Translations under genes and position numbers: made by a program
Part shown: in pieces, positions 7,848-16,466 of the stretch
Layout: every line of letters begins with the position of its first letter
Position numbering within the stretch: position 1 is the first letter of the stretch
Origin: a bacterium
Lineage (GTDB): Bacteria > Myxococcota_A > UBA9160 > UBA4427
NCBI GenBank assembly: GCA_024742285.1
Contig: JANSYR010000001.1
Coordinates: 558,001-622,000 of the forward strand
Reading direction: 5' to 3'
DNA: 64,000 bases
The notes under the pieces: generated by a model
What the model saw: the letters and a program-made list of their open reading frames with translations, nothing else
Told to the model about the DNA's origin: nothing
Databases searched by the model: none

Positions 7848-9631
7848 CTTGACCTTCCCGTTGATCTAGCTTCCCCGTATCAAGGAGAGATCAGCGTACC
7901 CACCCACTTCGATACCTAACATATTTGATTCCCCGGTTGGTCGCATCCGATTCACCAAGCAGAAATCAAGGCGTCCCTCAGGGAAACTCAAGAGAGCGAG
8001 TCTATCGGCTTATCATGAGGTCCCGCGCCATGAGACGGAGACGCGTCGGTTCCGGCTCGAGCGGCCTACACTCGCCAGCGTGGATCCACATACGCCTGGT
8101 CCACGCGCCCTACCTAACGGTCGATTGTGTATATCTGGATACAGAAATGAGGAAGTCCTTCGGGTCGGTGAATCGGATTTCCTAGACCCCGGCCGACTCG
8201 CTGTGCCGCGCCCGAATGGTCGACCGCTGCGCGAGACGTCCGGCGGCGGGTCTACTCGAGCAAGCTACGGGCTCTCAGCGCCGGAGAAGATCGGGGGACC
8301 CTGTGGGGCTACGCGGGGGCCGGCGCGGGCACGTCGAAGACCAGACCTATTGACTCGACTGTCCGCGGGTGATGGTGTGGCCTCTGACGGTGGTAGTCCC
8401 CTAAGCCGAACCGATCGGCCTCTCAGGGGGTGGACGGAGTCGCAGGGATACCGGTCTCAGCTGGACGCAGCTGGCCACTCCGAACCGAGCCGACTCCCAG
8501 CAGGACTTGGAGAGAACCGAACTTCCGATTCGGTTCGGCCAAGACTTGCGGGTTCAGGACGCGAACTTTCATCCCGAAGATTCGGCCGGCGATCTCCAAG
8601 CCAATCCGAACCGCCGATTCGGCCCCAGAGACAAACGAGGGAATTCGCCCGAATCGCCCCTCGCTGAGCCGTCTCCGGTTCGGAGCCCGACGGCCCGATC
8701 CGCCAAGACCCCGCGAGTTCGCGGGCTATTTCGGCGCGCTCGCGAACTCCTACTGAGAGTTCGCATTCCGCCAGCCTGGGTGGCGAGGCGCCTGCGGCGC
8801 AGTGGCGGTGGGGGAAGTCTGGGGCGAACTCGTCTCTGCCGTCGATTCCCTGTTTCGTCGGGAGAATACAGGGAACATTGCCAAACTCGCGCATCGTCCG
8901 GACTGTTGCTTTCAGGATTTCGTTGATGATCCGGATAGTTGCGGACGAGTTCCCTAGGTATCGGAACAGGGAACTATCTCCAGCGAACAGGGACGATCTC
9001 GGGAACACCAGGGAAGGGAGAGCCCCAGTCCTCAGGCGCTACGACGGATTCTCATACTCTCGGCTCTCCGCCGTCGGCTCGCGATCGAGCCAGCGGAGCG
9101 CATGGATCGACGACCCTCTGGACGAGGCCTGCAGCGTCGTTTCGAATCCCCGGTATTGCCGACTGAAGCCCGCGATCCGACTCCCGAACGAAGGTTACGC
9201 AGGCACCGCGCGATCGCGAACCGGGATCACTCGACTTCCTCCGAAGCACTGGGCTCGTCGTGGCCGACCGCGCATTGCTCCCGCGCGAGGCTGAATCTGT
9301 ATCGATCGATATGACTCCGCGTTGCTGGGGCACGATTCGAATGGCGTCCGAGTCTCCACGCGAATGGTTGACGCGCGATCAAGCTGGATGTGCTCCGTCC
9401 ATCGACGTGCCGCCTTCGCTTCGCCTACACCCTCCGGAGACAGCGGGGCGTTCGTTGAATCCGAGGATGCGGAAGACGCGGTTGCGTGTCCGGGTGCGAC
9501 GAAGAAGATCCAGCGGGCGCAGCTCACGGGGGTTCTCCCGATCTCGGGGCGTTGCGAAGCCGACGAGCCAGAACGAGCGCACGATGGTGGTCGTCGGACA
9601 GGGGCAGCAATGCAGGATGACGCTTCATGTC
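7848..9631. other. About 1.8 kb with no convincing gene; contains repeat copy A
   Basis: Every open frame here is short or has the Ser/Arg/Pro-rich composition of random high-GC frames. 7848-7930 should hold the promoter of the minus-strand operon. 8200-8760 is rich in GGTTCGG/CCGAACC-type words, as in old repeats, and a CAGGGAA-type repeat lies at 8800-9017. 9020-9631 lies beyond the end of nnrS and shows nothing I can name. Confidence 0.5.
8800..9017 (+). repeat. Dispersed CAGGGAA-rich repeat, copy A
   Basis: The head AGTGGCGGTGGGGGAAGTCT is followed by GCGAACTCGTCTC. A middle block has GATTCCCTG...AATACAGGGAA. The tail has GTTCCCTAGGTATCGG, then AACAGGGAACTA and further CAGGGA words. The same order of blocks recurs at 25526 and 27214, with a head-only copy near 21159. 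Not coding in any convincing frame. Confidence 0.7.
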
Positions 9632-10861
9632 CTATCCGGGGCGCCCGTCGGGTCGGGGCATAGTGAGGATCGACCAATAGCGGACCGTGAACAGTCCGAA
9701 CGCGCAGGTCCAGGCCAGGGCGCTCGCCAGGAGCACCGCGCGGTGCTCCACGCCGGAGACGAACGGAGCGGCGACGCGCGTCAGCGCGGCCAGGTGGACG
9801 AGCACATAGCACCACACTACGCCTTCCGGCAGAACGAGAGGTCGCCCGGTATGACCGATGCCGACGCGGGTCATCACCGCAATGATCGTGCCCCCGATCG
9901 CACCGACCGTGAGCGCGTGGAGGCCGACCGTCGAAGGTATGGATACGCCCAGGTCGGATGCACCCGCGAGAAGAAGCCCGACGACGACCCATAGGGATCC
10001 CGCATGGAGGGACCACAGCAACGGATCCGAACGAGTCTGCCAGCTCTGCCAGCCCGCCATCCTGGCCAGCGCCGAGAGTCCGGCGATCACGCCGAGGATT
10101 CCCGTGGGCGAGGACCGGCCCAGGATCGAAGCCGACACGGCGGTTGCGACCGCGGATGCGATCGCCAACCGGTTCAGCCACAGCCAGCTCCGGACGACGA
10201 CCGTGCGCCCGCGCTGTCGAAGGGCGTTCTGCGTGAAGGCGGGCGTGATTCGTCCGCCAATCTCGAGGATCAGGATCACGAGCAGGTCGACGGCGAATCG
10301 CAGAGCGGTTCGGGCCAACCCCGGGGCGACCCCGAGAGCGTCGGCGTGTACGGCACCGTTCGCTCCTGCCAGCACCACGACGATTCCGACGACGCCGTAG
10401 TTGCGAACCTGCCCCGAGCCCCAGATCGTACGCAGGGCCGCGACAGCCACTGCGGGCAGGAAGGCGAAGTCGACGAGCGCGACCAGCCAGGCAGGGAGCA
10501 CGGTCGCAACCGCGAACACGACCCGCCCAGCCACCCAGAGGGCCAGCAACGCCGCGAGCGGTCGCCCCGTCAACGCGGGACCGCCCGTCCAAACCGGTGA
10601 GGCCGTCAACAGGAACCCGGCGATCGCCGCCGCCGCGAGTCCGAAGACCATCTCGTGACCATGCCACCACATCGGGGCCAGCCACGCTGGCGTCGGGGCG
10701 CCACCGGTCCACGCGACCACCCACCAGAGAATGGCGATCGATGCGTGGAGCCCCAGCACGAGGAAGAACGGCCGAAAGGCCCGACCCCAGAGGCCGAAGG
10801 GCTCGGACGAGGACGGGGCGAGCTCCTCGACGGCGAGGGCCGGCGCGGGAGGAAGACTCAC
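9632..10861 (-). CDS. nnrS: NnrS family haem/copper-type membrane protein
   Basis: 409 residues with about 12 hydrophobic segments. It opens with the family signature LWGRAFRPFFLVLGLHA and continues with WWHGHEMVFG (about 65-74), EIGGRITPAFTQN, HALTVGAIGG and MTRVGIGHTGRPL, all typical of NnrS. The His residues in these motifs are the presumed metal ligands. NnrS is linked to nitric-oxide resistance and is commonly in NsrR regulons. The GTG start overlaps the stop of the sirohaem reductase by four bases (10858-10861), so the two form one operon. A candidate NsrR operator lies ahead of the operon at 12726. Confidence 0.9.
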   Translation of the reverse strand: MSLPPAPALAVEELAPSSSEPFGLWGRAFRPFFLVLGLHASIAILWWVVAWTGGAPTPAWLAPMWWHGHEMVFGLAAAAIAGFLLTASPVWTGGPALTGRPLAALLALWVAGRVVFAVATVLPAWLVALVDFAFLPAVAVAALRTIWGSGQVRNYGVVGIVVVLAGANGAVHADALGVAPGLARTALRFAVDLLVILILEIGGRITPAFTQNALRQRGRTVVVRSWLWLNRLAIASAVATAVSASILGRSSPTGILGVIAGLSALARMAGWQSWQTRSDPLLWSLHAGSLWVVVGLLLAGASDLGVSIPSTVGLHALTVGAIGGTIIAVMTRVGIGHTGRPLVLPEGVVWCYVLVHLAALTRVAAPFVSGVEHRAVLLASALAWTCAFGLFTVRYWSILTMPRPDGRPG

Positions 10862-12663
10862 GCCGGACTCTCCCGCTTCGAAGCGAGCGTCCTCCCGGGC
10901 TCCGCCTTCTCCCCAGTCAGGAGGTCCCGTCTACCCGCTCCACGCCAACATCGTTCGTAGAAGTCCCCGAGTGCCTCCTTGGACTGCCGACGCTTGGCCC
11001 AGTCCTCGAGCAGCGGTCGCACCCGATCGACGAGCGCATCCTGCGGAACGCTCGCTGCATGGAGCGCACCCAGCCTCGTCCCTTCGAGCGTTCCGCCGAT
11101 GAACACGTCGTAGTGGCCCGGCTTGCGACCGACCAATCCGATGTCGGCGTTGTAGGGTCGCACGCAGCCGTTCGGACAACCGGTCATCCGCAGAGTGATC
11201 GGCGTGTCGTCGAGGCCGAGATCCGCGACGACGCGCTCGAACGCGAGACCTACATCCTCGGAAACGCGCTCGGATTCGGCCAGGGCGAGACCGCAGGTCG
11301 GCATCGCCGGACAAGCGAGCGAGTGGCGGCGAACGAAGCTCAGGCTCTCGGGCAGGGGGAGCGAGAAGGCGCGCAGAACCCGCTCGACTTGCGAAACCTG
11401 CTCTTCCGTCAGATTCGCGAGGAGAATGTTCTGCTGGGGCGTGAGGACGACCGAAGGACGCAGCGCTTCGACGAGCGTTCTCACCACGGTCTTCCAGCGA
11501 TGTCGCGCGTCATCGATGATCCGGCCGTTCGGAAGCCAGATCTCGTAGAGCCAGCGTCCGTCGCCCTGCTCGTGAGGCCCGAGCCAATCTCTATGCTGTA
11601 GCGGTGCCGTGTCGACCCAGGGCTGGAGTGGGAACGCCGCGCGGCGCTCGAACTCGTCGCGGAACACGTCGATCCCCCACTCCTCCACGACGTACTTCAA
11701 GCGAGCGTGGCGGCGATCGGTGCGATCGCCGAAGTCGCGATAGATGGACGCGATCGTCCGAACCGCTTCGACCAGGTGGCGGCGCTCGACGAAGCCGAGT
11801 GGCGTCGCCAGCCGGGCGTACGTCTCGGGCTTGCGATGGGTCAGACCCGATCCGCCGCCGACCAGGACGTTCGCGCCGCGCAGCTCGCCCGACGCCATGA
11901 TGCCGATCAGCCCGACGTCCTGGCCGTGGACATCCGTCGAGTTGTCTTCCGGAAGGGCGAGTCCGGTCTTGAACTTCCGAGGCAGGTACGTGACGCCGTA
12001 GAGGGGTTCGGTCTCGCGACTCGAGTCGATGCACTCGCCATCGAGCCAGATCTCGTGATAGGCGTTGGTCGCGGGGGTCATCGCCTCCGTCAGCTCCGCG
12101 GCCAGACCGTGGAGCGCTCGATAGCCGCCGCGAGCCAGCGGGGCGGGAGGCGCCACGATGTTGCGCTCCACGTCGCCGCATCCGCAGAGGGTCGAGATCA
12201 ACGCTTGGTTGACTCGCTGGATCGCCGTCTTTAGATCCCCCTTCAGCAACCCGTGGAGCTGGAAGTTCTGCCGTGTCGTGATGCGAAGCGAGCGGTTGTA
12301 GACGAGGTCTTCCGCCAGCTCGTCCAGTGCCAGGTACTGCTCGGCGGTCAGCTGGCCGCCGGGGATCTTCGTGCGGACCATGAAAGTGGGCTGGCGGTCC
12401 GCTCCGGTCAGCCGCGCCACGGAACGCGTGTCGCGATCTTCCTGCTGGTAGATTCCATGAAACTTCGCGACGCGCTGATCGAGCTCGGAGAGCCCGGGCT
12501 CGGCGTCCGCGAGGGACTCGCGAAGGCTGCCCCGGAGGTGGCGACTCGCGCCCTTCGTGCGCTCGACGCCGGACGGTGCGCCTTTCCGCGCGAGTGGAGC
12601 CGGAAGGGAGCCGCCGTACGAACGAGGCGCTCCCCGCGATCCGGGACGATCATCGTCGGCCAA
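10858..12663 (-). CDS. Sirohaem/4Fe-4S sulfite or nitrite reductase (CysI/NirA family)
   Basis: About 600 residues. Reads like the haemoprotein subunit of assimilatory sulfite reductase: GVERTKGASRHLRGSL, KFHGIYQQEDRD, a RITTRQNFQLHG block, then CGCGDVERN. The ligands for the iron-sulfur/sirohaem centre appear as CPAMPTCGLALAES followed later by TGCPNGC. It transfers six electrons to sulfite or nitrite in the cytoplasm. I chose the TTG at 12663 because GAGGGAG lies about 8 bases upstream; the longer frame starts at a GTG at 12723 with no ribosome site, three bases from a probable operator. The coupling to nnrS and nearby nsrR suggests a nitrite/NO role as much as sulfur assimilation. No flavoprotein partner is visible nearby. 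Confidence 0.85.
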   Translation of the reverse strand: MADDDRPGSRGAPRSYGGSLPAPLARKGAPSGVERTKGASRHLRGSLRESLADAEPGLSELDQRVAKFHGIYQQEDRDTRSVARLTGADRQPTFMVRTKIPGGQLTAEQYLALDELAEDLVYNRSLRITTRQNFQLHGLLKGDLKTAIQRVNQALISTLCGCGDVERNIVAPPAPLARGGYRALHGLAAELTEAMTPATNAYHEIWLDGECIDSSRETEPLYGVTYLPRKFKTGLALPEDNSTDVHGQDVGLIGIMASGELRGANVLVGGGSGLTHRKPETYARLATPLGFVERRHLVEAVRTIASIYRDFGDRTDRRHARLKYVVEEWGIDVFRDEFERRAAFPLQPWVDTAPLQHRDWLGPHEQGDGRWLYEIWLPNGRIIDDARHRWKTVVRTLVEALRPSVVLTPQQNILLANLTEEQVSQVERVLRAFSLPLPESLSFVRRHSLACPAMPTCGLALAESERVSEDVGLAFERVVADLGLDDTPITLRMTGCPNGCVRPYNADIGLVGRKPGHYDVFIGGTLEGTRLGALHAASVPQDALVDRVRPLLEDWAKRRQSKEALGDFYERCWRGAGRRDLLTGEKAEPGRTLASKRESPA

Positions 12664-12725
12664 GACTGACTCTCCCTCGCGCTCGGCGACCAGAACGGCG
12701 GCTTGCAGAGACGGGCGTCTCACAT

Positions 12726-12748
12726 AAGCTATATCCCGGATAGATCTT
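12726..12748. promoter_or_regulatory. Candidate NsrR-type operator in the divergent promoter
   Basis: Half-sites AAGCTATAT and ATAGATCTT are separated by CCCGG, a 9-5-9 arrangement. They match the recalled NsrR half-sites AAGATGCAT/ATGCATCTT at 6 and 7 of 9 positions. The centre contains a perfect TATCC-C-GGATA. The site lies between the reductase/nnrS operon (minus) and the cyclodeaminase-like gene (plus) and could control both. Confidence 0.5.
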
Positions 12749-12790
12749 TACCATACACCCCCTGTGTCGCAAGGGATCGAGCTGTACATC

Positions 12791-13579
12791 ATGGAGACCC
12801 CGCCTCGAGACGCTGCCGAGGAGATCCGACGGCGCTGCATCGACGCCGCACGGAGCGGCTACGAAGACGCGCTGATGAGCGGACTCTGCCGAGAGGGCGC
12901 GTGGGAGGCGGCCGTGAGCGCGATCCAGCGACTCGATCTCGAACGCGTCAGCGACGACGCGAGCGCGGCCGGTACGCCGACAGACGATGCGTCGAGCAAT
13001 CGGGAGCTGGCCGAGCACTGCATCGACCTGGCTCGGAGGTTCACGCGCGCCGGGCCACCGGCAGCGGGCAGTGCGGCTGCGGTCACCGGCGCGATCGCAG
13101 CGGGCCTGCTGGAATGGGCGGCGGGCGCTACGGAAGGCCGTGGACAGGAGGCGTTCCGCTCCCGGGCGGGGAGAATCAGGGGCCGTGCTGCGGCACTCGC
13201 AGCTTCCCTTGCGTCGGCCGCACAGGAGGATGCCTCCGTGGTCGGGAGCCTCGTCGAATCGCGCGACCGCGCCGATCCTCGATCGGTGCTCCTCGACGCG
13301 ACCGAGTCCGTGCTCGAGGTCGCAACAGGCTGCTCCCAGGTAGCGACGCTCGTCGCCGAGCTCACCCCTCATGCCCAACGGACGTTCCGTCCCGATCTGG
13401 AGGTGGCGCTACGGCTGGCCTGCAGCGCGAGTCAGAGCGCACTCGACTTGTTCGAAACGAATCGTCCAGGCGACGAGGAAGGATCCGAATGGCTCCTGAG
13501 CGCGAAACGACGAGCGTGGAGAGTTCGTCTCCTGCTCCGTCGAGCCGCCGTCGGCATCCGCTCCTCGGACTGGGAGTAG
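12791..13579 (+). CDS. Cyclodeaminase/cyclohydrolase-like (FTCD_C-fold) protein
   Basis: About 262 residues. The first ~45 residues form a helical segment (RRRCIDAARSGYEDALMSGL, then WEAAVSAIQRLD) that I cannot place. From about residue 75 the protein looks like the formiminotransferase-cyclodeaminase C-terminal fold: RAGPPAAGSAAAVTGAIAAG corresponds to the Gly-rich helix start, followed by a helical bundle with AAQEDASVVGSLVES and FRPDLEVALRLACSASQSAL near the end. The ATG at 12791 is preferred; a GTG at 12764 gives nine more residues. It is divergent from the nnrS operon across a shared candidate NsrR site. The substrate is unknown and a folate role is not proven. Confidence 0.55.
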   Translation: METPPRDAAEEIRRRCIDAARSGYEDALMSGLCREGAWEAAVSAIQRLDLERVSDDASAAGTPTDDASSNRELAEHCIDLARRFTRAGPPAAGSAAAVTGAIAAGLLEWAAGATEGRGQEAFRSRAGRIRGRAAALAASLASAAQEDASVVGSLVESRDRADPRSVLLDATESVLEVATGCSQVATLVAELTPHAQRTFRPDLEVALRLACSASQSALDLFETNRPGDEEGSEWLLSAKRRAWRVRLLLRRAAVGIRSSDWE

Positions 13580-13624
13580 CGATCTCTCCGACAAGACACC
13601 GGACGAACTGGGATTCCGCCAGTG

Positions 13625-14068
13625 TCAGATCGCCGACGCGTCCGATGGCCCTTCGATCCGAGCCTCGCATTTTGCGCAAGCACTCGGCTGAGACTCGTCC
13701 CAGCCTGGTCGGCCCTGCGTCCATCGCCCGCAGCTCGAGCACTTCCGCGCACGCGCGTGGTCTTTGTCGAGCACGTATTCACCGAAGCAGCCTTCGGTGC
13801 ACCACTTTCGAAAGCCCGGCATCAGGACTTTCTTGTGGAACTCGTTCTCGACCCAGCGCGTGACCGCGTCGGCGTGGGTCCAGAGCGTCGAGAACTGGTA
13901 CCGGCGCCCGGGTCGAGCCCAGAGGACCGCCTGGAGGCAGCCTTCGACGCCTCGGGTTTCGTCGAGCGTTCGGTCCCGATGGCGAAGGAACTCGGCCTCG
14001 CCCTCGGGCGTAAAGACGAACTCGGCGAGAACGAGGAGGGGAGCCTCGTTCGGTGCAGGGTCACTCAT
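13625..14068 (-). CDS. Antibiotic-biosynthesis-monooxygenase-like (ABM) domain with C-terminal zinc ribbon
   Basis: 147 residues. The first ~95 form a dimeric alpha/beta-barrel of the ABM type: LLVLAEFVFTPEGEAEFLRH, then TRGVEGCLQAVLW, FSTLWTHADAVTRWVENEFH. The tail has paired cysteines CSSC and CAKC spaced by about 20 residues, a likely zinc ribbon that is unusual on this fold. It follows nsrR by 42 bases on the same strand, so it is probably co-transcribed and NO-responsive. Some ABM proteins bind or degrade haem or quinones; the substrate here is not known. Confidence 0.65.
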   Translation of the reverse strand: MSDPAPNEAPLLVLAEFVFTPEGEAEFLRHRDRTLDETRGVEGCLQAVLWARPGRRYQFSTLWTHADAVTRWVENEFHKKVLMPGFRKWCTEGCFGEYVLDKDHARARKCSSCGRWTQGRPGWDESQPSACAKCEARIEGPSDASAI

Positions 14069-14110
14069 GTCGGCGATTCTCCGTTTCGCAGGCGCACCGC
14101 GCGCCTCCCG

Positions 14111-14548
14111 TCACGAGGGCGTCAGCAGACGAACGAGCGTCCGCTTCCGCCGGGCCACGAGATCGGCGAGGGTGTATCGATCGAGGGTCTCGAGGAAGGC
14201 ATCGAGCGCCTCCGCGAGGACGCCCTTCAGCGTGCACGCCGACTCGAGCCGGCAGGTATTCGTGTCTGGATCGAAGCACTCGACGAGGTCCAGGCTCCCT
14301 TCCGCGTGCCGAACGACCTCCCCGACGCCAATCTCGTCGGGGCGCCTCGCGAGCCGAAGCCCCCCGCCGCGCCCACGCACCGTCTCGAGGTAGCCCGCAC
14401 GTCCCAGCTCGTGCACGACCTTCGTGAGGTGGGCCTTCGAGATGTCGTAGGCCTTCGCGATCTCGTCGATCGTCGCCAGATGGTCCGTGTGGACACCCAG
14501 GTACATCAACACGCGCAAGCTGTAGTCGCTGTATCGAGTGAGTCGCAT
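14111..14548 (-). CDS. nsrR: Rrf2-family NO sensor repressor
   Basis: 145 residues, the normal length. The N-terminal winged helix MRLTRYSDYSLRVLMYLGVH is typical, followed by ISKAHLTKVVHELGRAGYL (recognition helix and wing) and GRGGGLRLAR. Cluster cysteines are C91, C99 and C105, within ECFDPDTNTC and SACTLKGVL, as in NsrR rather than IscR. The C-terminal FLETLDRYTLADL is also NsrR-like. NsrR binds a 2Fe-2S or 4Fe-4S cluster, and NO releases it from DNA. A near-consensus operator sits 8-30 bases before the start, implying autoregulation. Confidence 0.88.
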   Translation of the reverse strand: MRLTRYSDYSLRVLMYLGVHTDHLATIDEIAKAYDISKAHLTKVVHELGRAGYLETVRGRGGGLRLARRPDEIGVGEVVRHAEGSLDLVECFDPDTNTCRLESACTLKGVLAEALDAFLETLDRYTLADLVARRKRTLVRLLTPS

Positions 14549-14555
14549 CGACGAA

Positions 14556-14578
14556 AAGATGCATCAAATATCCATGTT
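14556..14578. promoter_or_regulatory. NsrR operator upstream of nsrR
   Basis: Half-sites AAGATGCAT (14556-14564) and ATCCATGTT (14570-14578) with a 5-base spacer. The first half matches the recalled NsrR consensus at all 9 positions and the second at 7 of 9. The position just before the nsrR start codon fits autorepression. Confidence 0.65.
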
Positions 14579-14747
14579 CATGCAAACGCGGCCCCTGCCG
14601 ATTCGATTCCGGGGGCTGCGCGGCCCCCTCAACCGCTTCACCCGTCACCGCGCAGACCCCTTCCAGGGATTCCCCGACGTGCTTCCCCGCCGACATCGCG
14701 AGACGATCTCCGAGAAGGCCGCGGAACGTCGCCAGGAACGAGGAGAA

Positions 14748-15089
14748 CTACGCCGGCTGCGTCCGCGGCTCGACGCCGTGCTCGGCGTGACTCGTTCCGA
14801 GTGCGCGAAGGTCGGCCTCCAGCCATGGCTCTCCGGCGCAATGTGCGAGCCATGACTTCCGGGTTTCCTGAATCGTCTCCTCGCGCTCCGAGAGCGCGTA
14901 CTCGCCGACGAGCGGCACGATGTGCGGGTAGCGCTCCATGAAGCAACCGTGGAATCGCTCGACTGACGTCGAGCGGCTGTGACTCGCGACGCCGAGTCCG
15001 AGCACTGCCGCGGCAATACCCAGACCTCTCTCGGCCGCCTGACGGATGACTTCGTCTTCGAGCTCAGGCCAGACCTGCCTCTGGCTCAT
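14748..15089 (-). CDS. Possible globin-like protein, apparently shortened by an in-frame TAG
   Basis: 113 residues from the ATG at 15089 (GGAAG seven bases upstream). Features suggest a divergent single-domain globin: FHGCFMERYPHIVPLV in the C/D region and WLEADLRALGTSHAEHGV, where His would be the proximal ligand of helix F. After the TAG (14748-14750) the same frame continues with FSSFLATFRGLLGD and an SLEGVCAV segment that resemble globin helices G and H. That suggests a premature stop, or a readthrough product. It lies upstream of nsrR on the same strand. The family call is tentative and the frame could be a hypothetical protein. Confidence 0.35.
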   Translation of the reverse strand: MSQRQVWPELEDEVIRQAAERGLGIAAAVLGLGVASHSRSTSVERFHGCFMERYPHIVPLVGEYALSEREETIQETRKSWLAHCAGEPWLEADLRALGTSHAEHGVEPRTQPA

Positions 15090-15217
15090 GGGACGCTTCC
15101 GCGTCGCCCAAGCTAGCCCTTCAGGTGTTCCCAGTTTCGGGGCAAGTCCTGGCGTCGCGGACAACCCGGATTCCCCGAAGGGCTCCCGATACGAGTCGGC
15201 AGGTCATTTTGACTGAA

Positions 15218-15248
15218 TTTATCGAGTTTATCCGAATTCGATAAACTC
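15218..15248. promoter_or_regulatory. Inverted-repeat operator ahead of the AAA/SEC-C pair
   Basis: GAGTTTATC (15224-15232) and GATAAACTC (15240-15248) are perfect inverted copies around CGAATTC. An overlapping pair TTTATCGA (15218-15225) and TCGATAAA (15238-15245) is also perfect. This AT-rich block stands out in GC-rich surroundings and lies 28 bases before the ATPase start, so a repressor site is likely. Confidence 0.6.
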
Positions 15249-15275
15249 CCTAATTTCGCTATAAACATCCCTGTC

Positions 15276-16466
15276 ATGGACCCTGTCTCGAATCCGTTCG
15301 CCCCTGGCGCAGGCACGCCGCCGCCCGAACTCGCGGGTCGGGACGACGTTCGCGAGGCGGTTCGAATCGCGCTGGAGCGGGTCCGTCGCGGACGCTCGAC
15401 GAAGAGCGTCTTGATGGTTGGACTCCGAGGAGTCGGGAAGACCGTCCTGCTCGACCGGATGCGCGACGACGCCGAGGCGGACGGCATCCACACGGTCCGG
15501 CTCGAAGCGCCGGAATCCCGCTCGCTCCCCGCCCTCCTCGCCCCGGAGCTCCGGCAAGCCCTCCTGCGACTCTCCAGGCTGGAACGTGCCAAGACTCTCG
15601 CAGAGCGGGCGCTTCGCGCGCTCGCCGGCTTCGCCAAGGCGCTCAAGGTCAAGTACGACGACATCGAGGTGGGCCTCGACTTCGAGCCCGAGCCGGGCCT
15701 CGCCGACAACGGCGACCTCGAACGCGACCTTCAGGTCCTGATCGAGGCCGCCGGCGAGGCCGCGAAATCCGGCGACACGGCGCTGGCCATCTTCATCGAC
15801 GAGCTCCAGTACGTCGAGGAGGAGCAGCTCGCCGCCCTGATCACGGCACTCCATCGCGCCGCCCAGCGACGACTCCCCATCGTGCTCGTCGGCGCGGGCC
15901 TCCCACAGCTTCGGGGTCGCATGGGTCGGGCGAAGTCCTACGCGGAACGACTCTTCGACTTCCCCGAGATCGGACCGCTCGACGAAGAAGCCGCGAGCGC
16001 AGCACTCTCTAGGCCGGCCGAAGCCGAGGGCGCCGCGTTCGAGCCGGAAGCGCTCGACGCGGTTCTGGGGAAGACGCGGGGCTACCCGTACTTCCTCCAG
16101 GAGTGGGGGAAGCATTCCTGGGATGCCGCGGACGAGTCCCCCATCACCGCAACGGACGTGGAGCAGGCATCGACGACCACGATCGCGGCACTCGACGAGA
16201 GCTTCTTTCGCGTGCGCTTCGATCGCCTCACGCCGAGCGAGAAGAGGTACCTCCGTGCCATGGCGGAGCTCGGCCCCGGCCCGCACCGCTCGGGCGACAT
16301 CGCAAACGAGCTCGGACGACAGGTCACGTCGCTCGGCCCTACTCGGGGCAAGCTGATCTCGAAGGGCATGATCTGGAGCCCGAGCCACGGAGATACGGCC
16401 TTCACCGTCCCCCTCTTCGACGAGTTCATGCGGCGCATCATGCCGGGCGACGATTGGCGGGAATGA
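15276..16466 (+). CDS. AAA ATPase (Orc1/Cdc6-like) with C-terminal winged helix
   Basis: 396 residues. ELAGRDDVREAVR opens the module. Walker A is GLRGVGKT (49-56) and Walker B is AIFIDELQ (171-178). A sensor-type GAGLPQLRG lies near 206-214 and GYPYFLQEWG near 272-281, as in the ATPase_2/Orc1-type family. From about 312 there is a winged helix: LTPSEKRYLRAMAELG, then SGDIANEL and RGKLISKGMIW. The gene overlaps the SEC-C gene by ATGA, so both are made together. The wing could bind the inverted repeat ahead of the operon. Possible roles are regulation, mobile-element control or defence; the target is unknown. Confidence 0.8.
   Translation: MDPVSNPFAPGAGTPPPELAGRDDVREAVRIALERVRRGRSTKSVLMVGLRGVGKTVLLDRMRDDAEADGIHTVRLEAPESRSLPALLAPELRQALLRLSRLERAKTLAERALRALAGFAKALKVKYDDIEVGLDFEPEPGLADNGDLERDLQVLIEAAGEAAKSGDTALAIFIDELQYVEEEQLAALITALHRAAQRRLPIVLVGAGLPQLRGRMGRAKSYAERLFDFPEIGPLDEEAASAALSRPAEAEGAAFEPEALDAVLGKTRGYPYFLQEWGKHSWDAADESPITATDVEQASTTTIAALDESFFRVRFDRLTPSEKRYLRAMAELGPGPHRSGDIANELGRQVTSLGPTRGKLISKGMIWSPSHGDTAFTVPLFDEFMRRIMPGDDWRE

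Noticed and set aside
8080-9008. Several 100-195 residue frames on both strands
   Set aside because: They run through the CAGGGAA repeat and GGTTCGG-rich DNA, carry no domain, and give similar nonsense peptides at other repeat copies.
9195-10724. 509-residue open frame on the same strand as nnrS
   Set aside because: Arg/Pro/Gly-rich composition and no motif; it is a shadow frame of nnrS, whose frame shows the full family signature.
10858-12723. GTG at 12723 as start of the sirohaem reductase
   Set aside because: No ribosome site, and only three bases from a probable operator; TTG at 12663 has GAGGGAG at good spacing. Not excluded.
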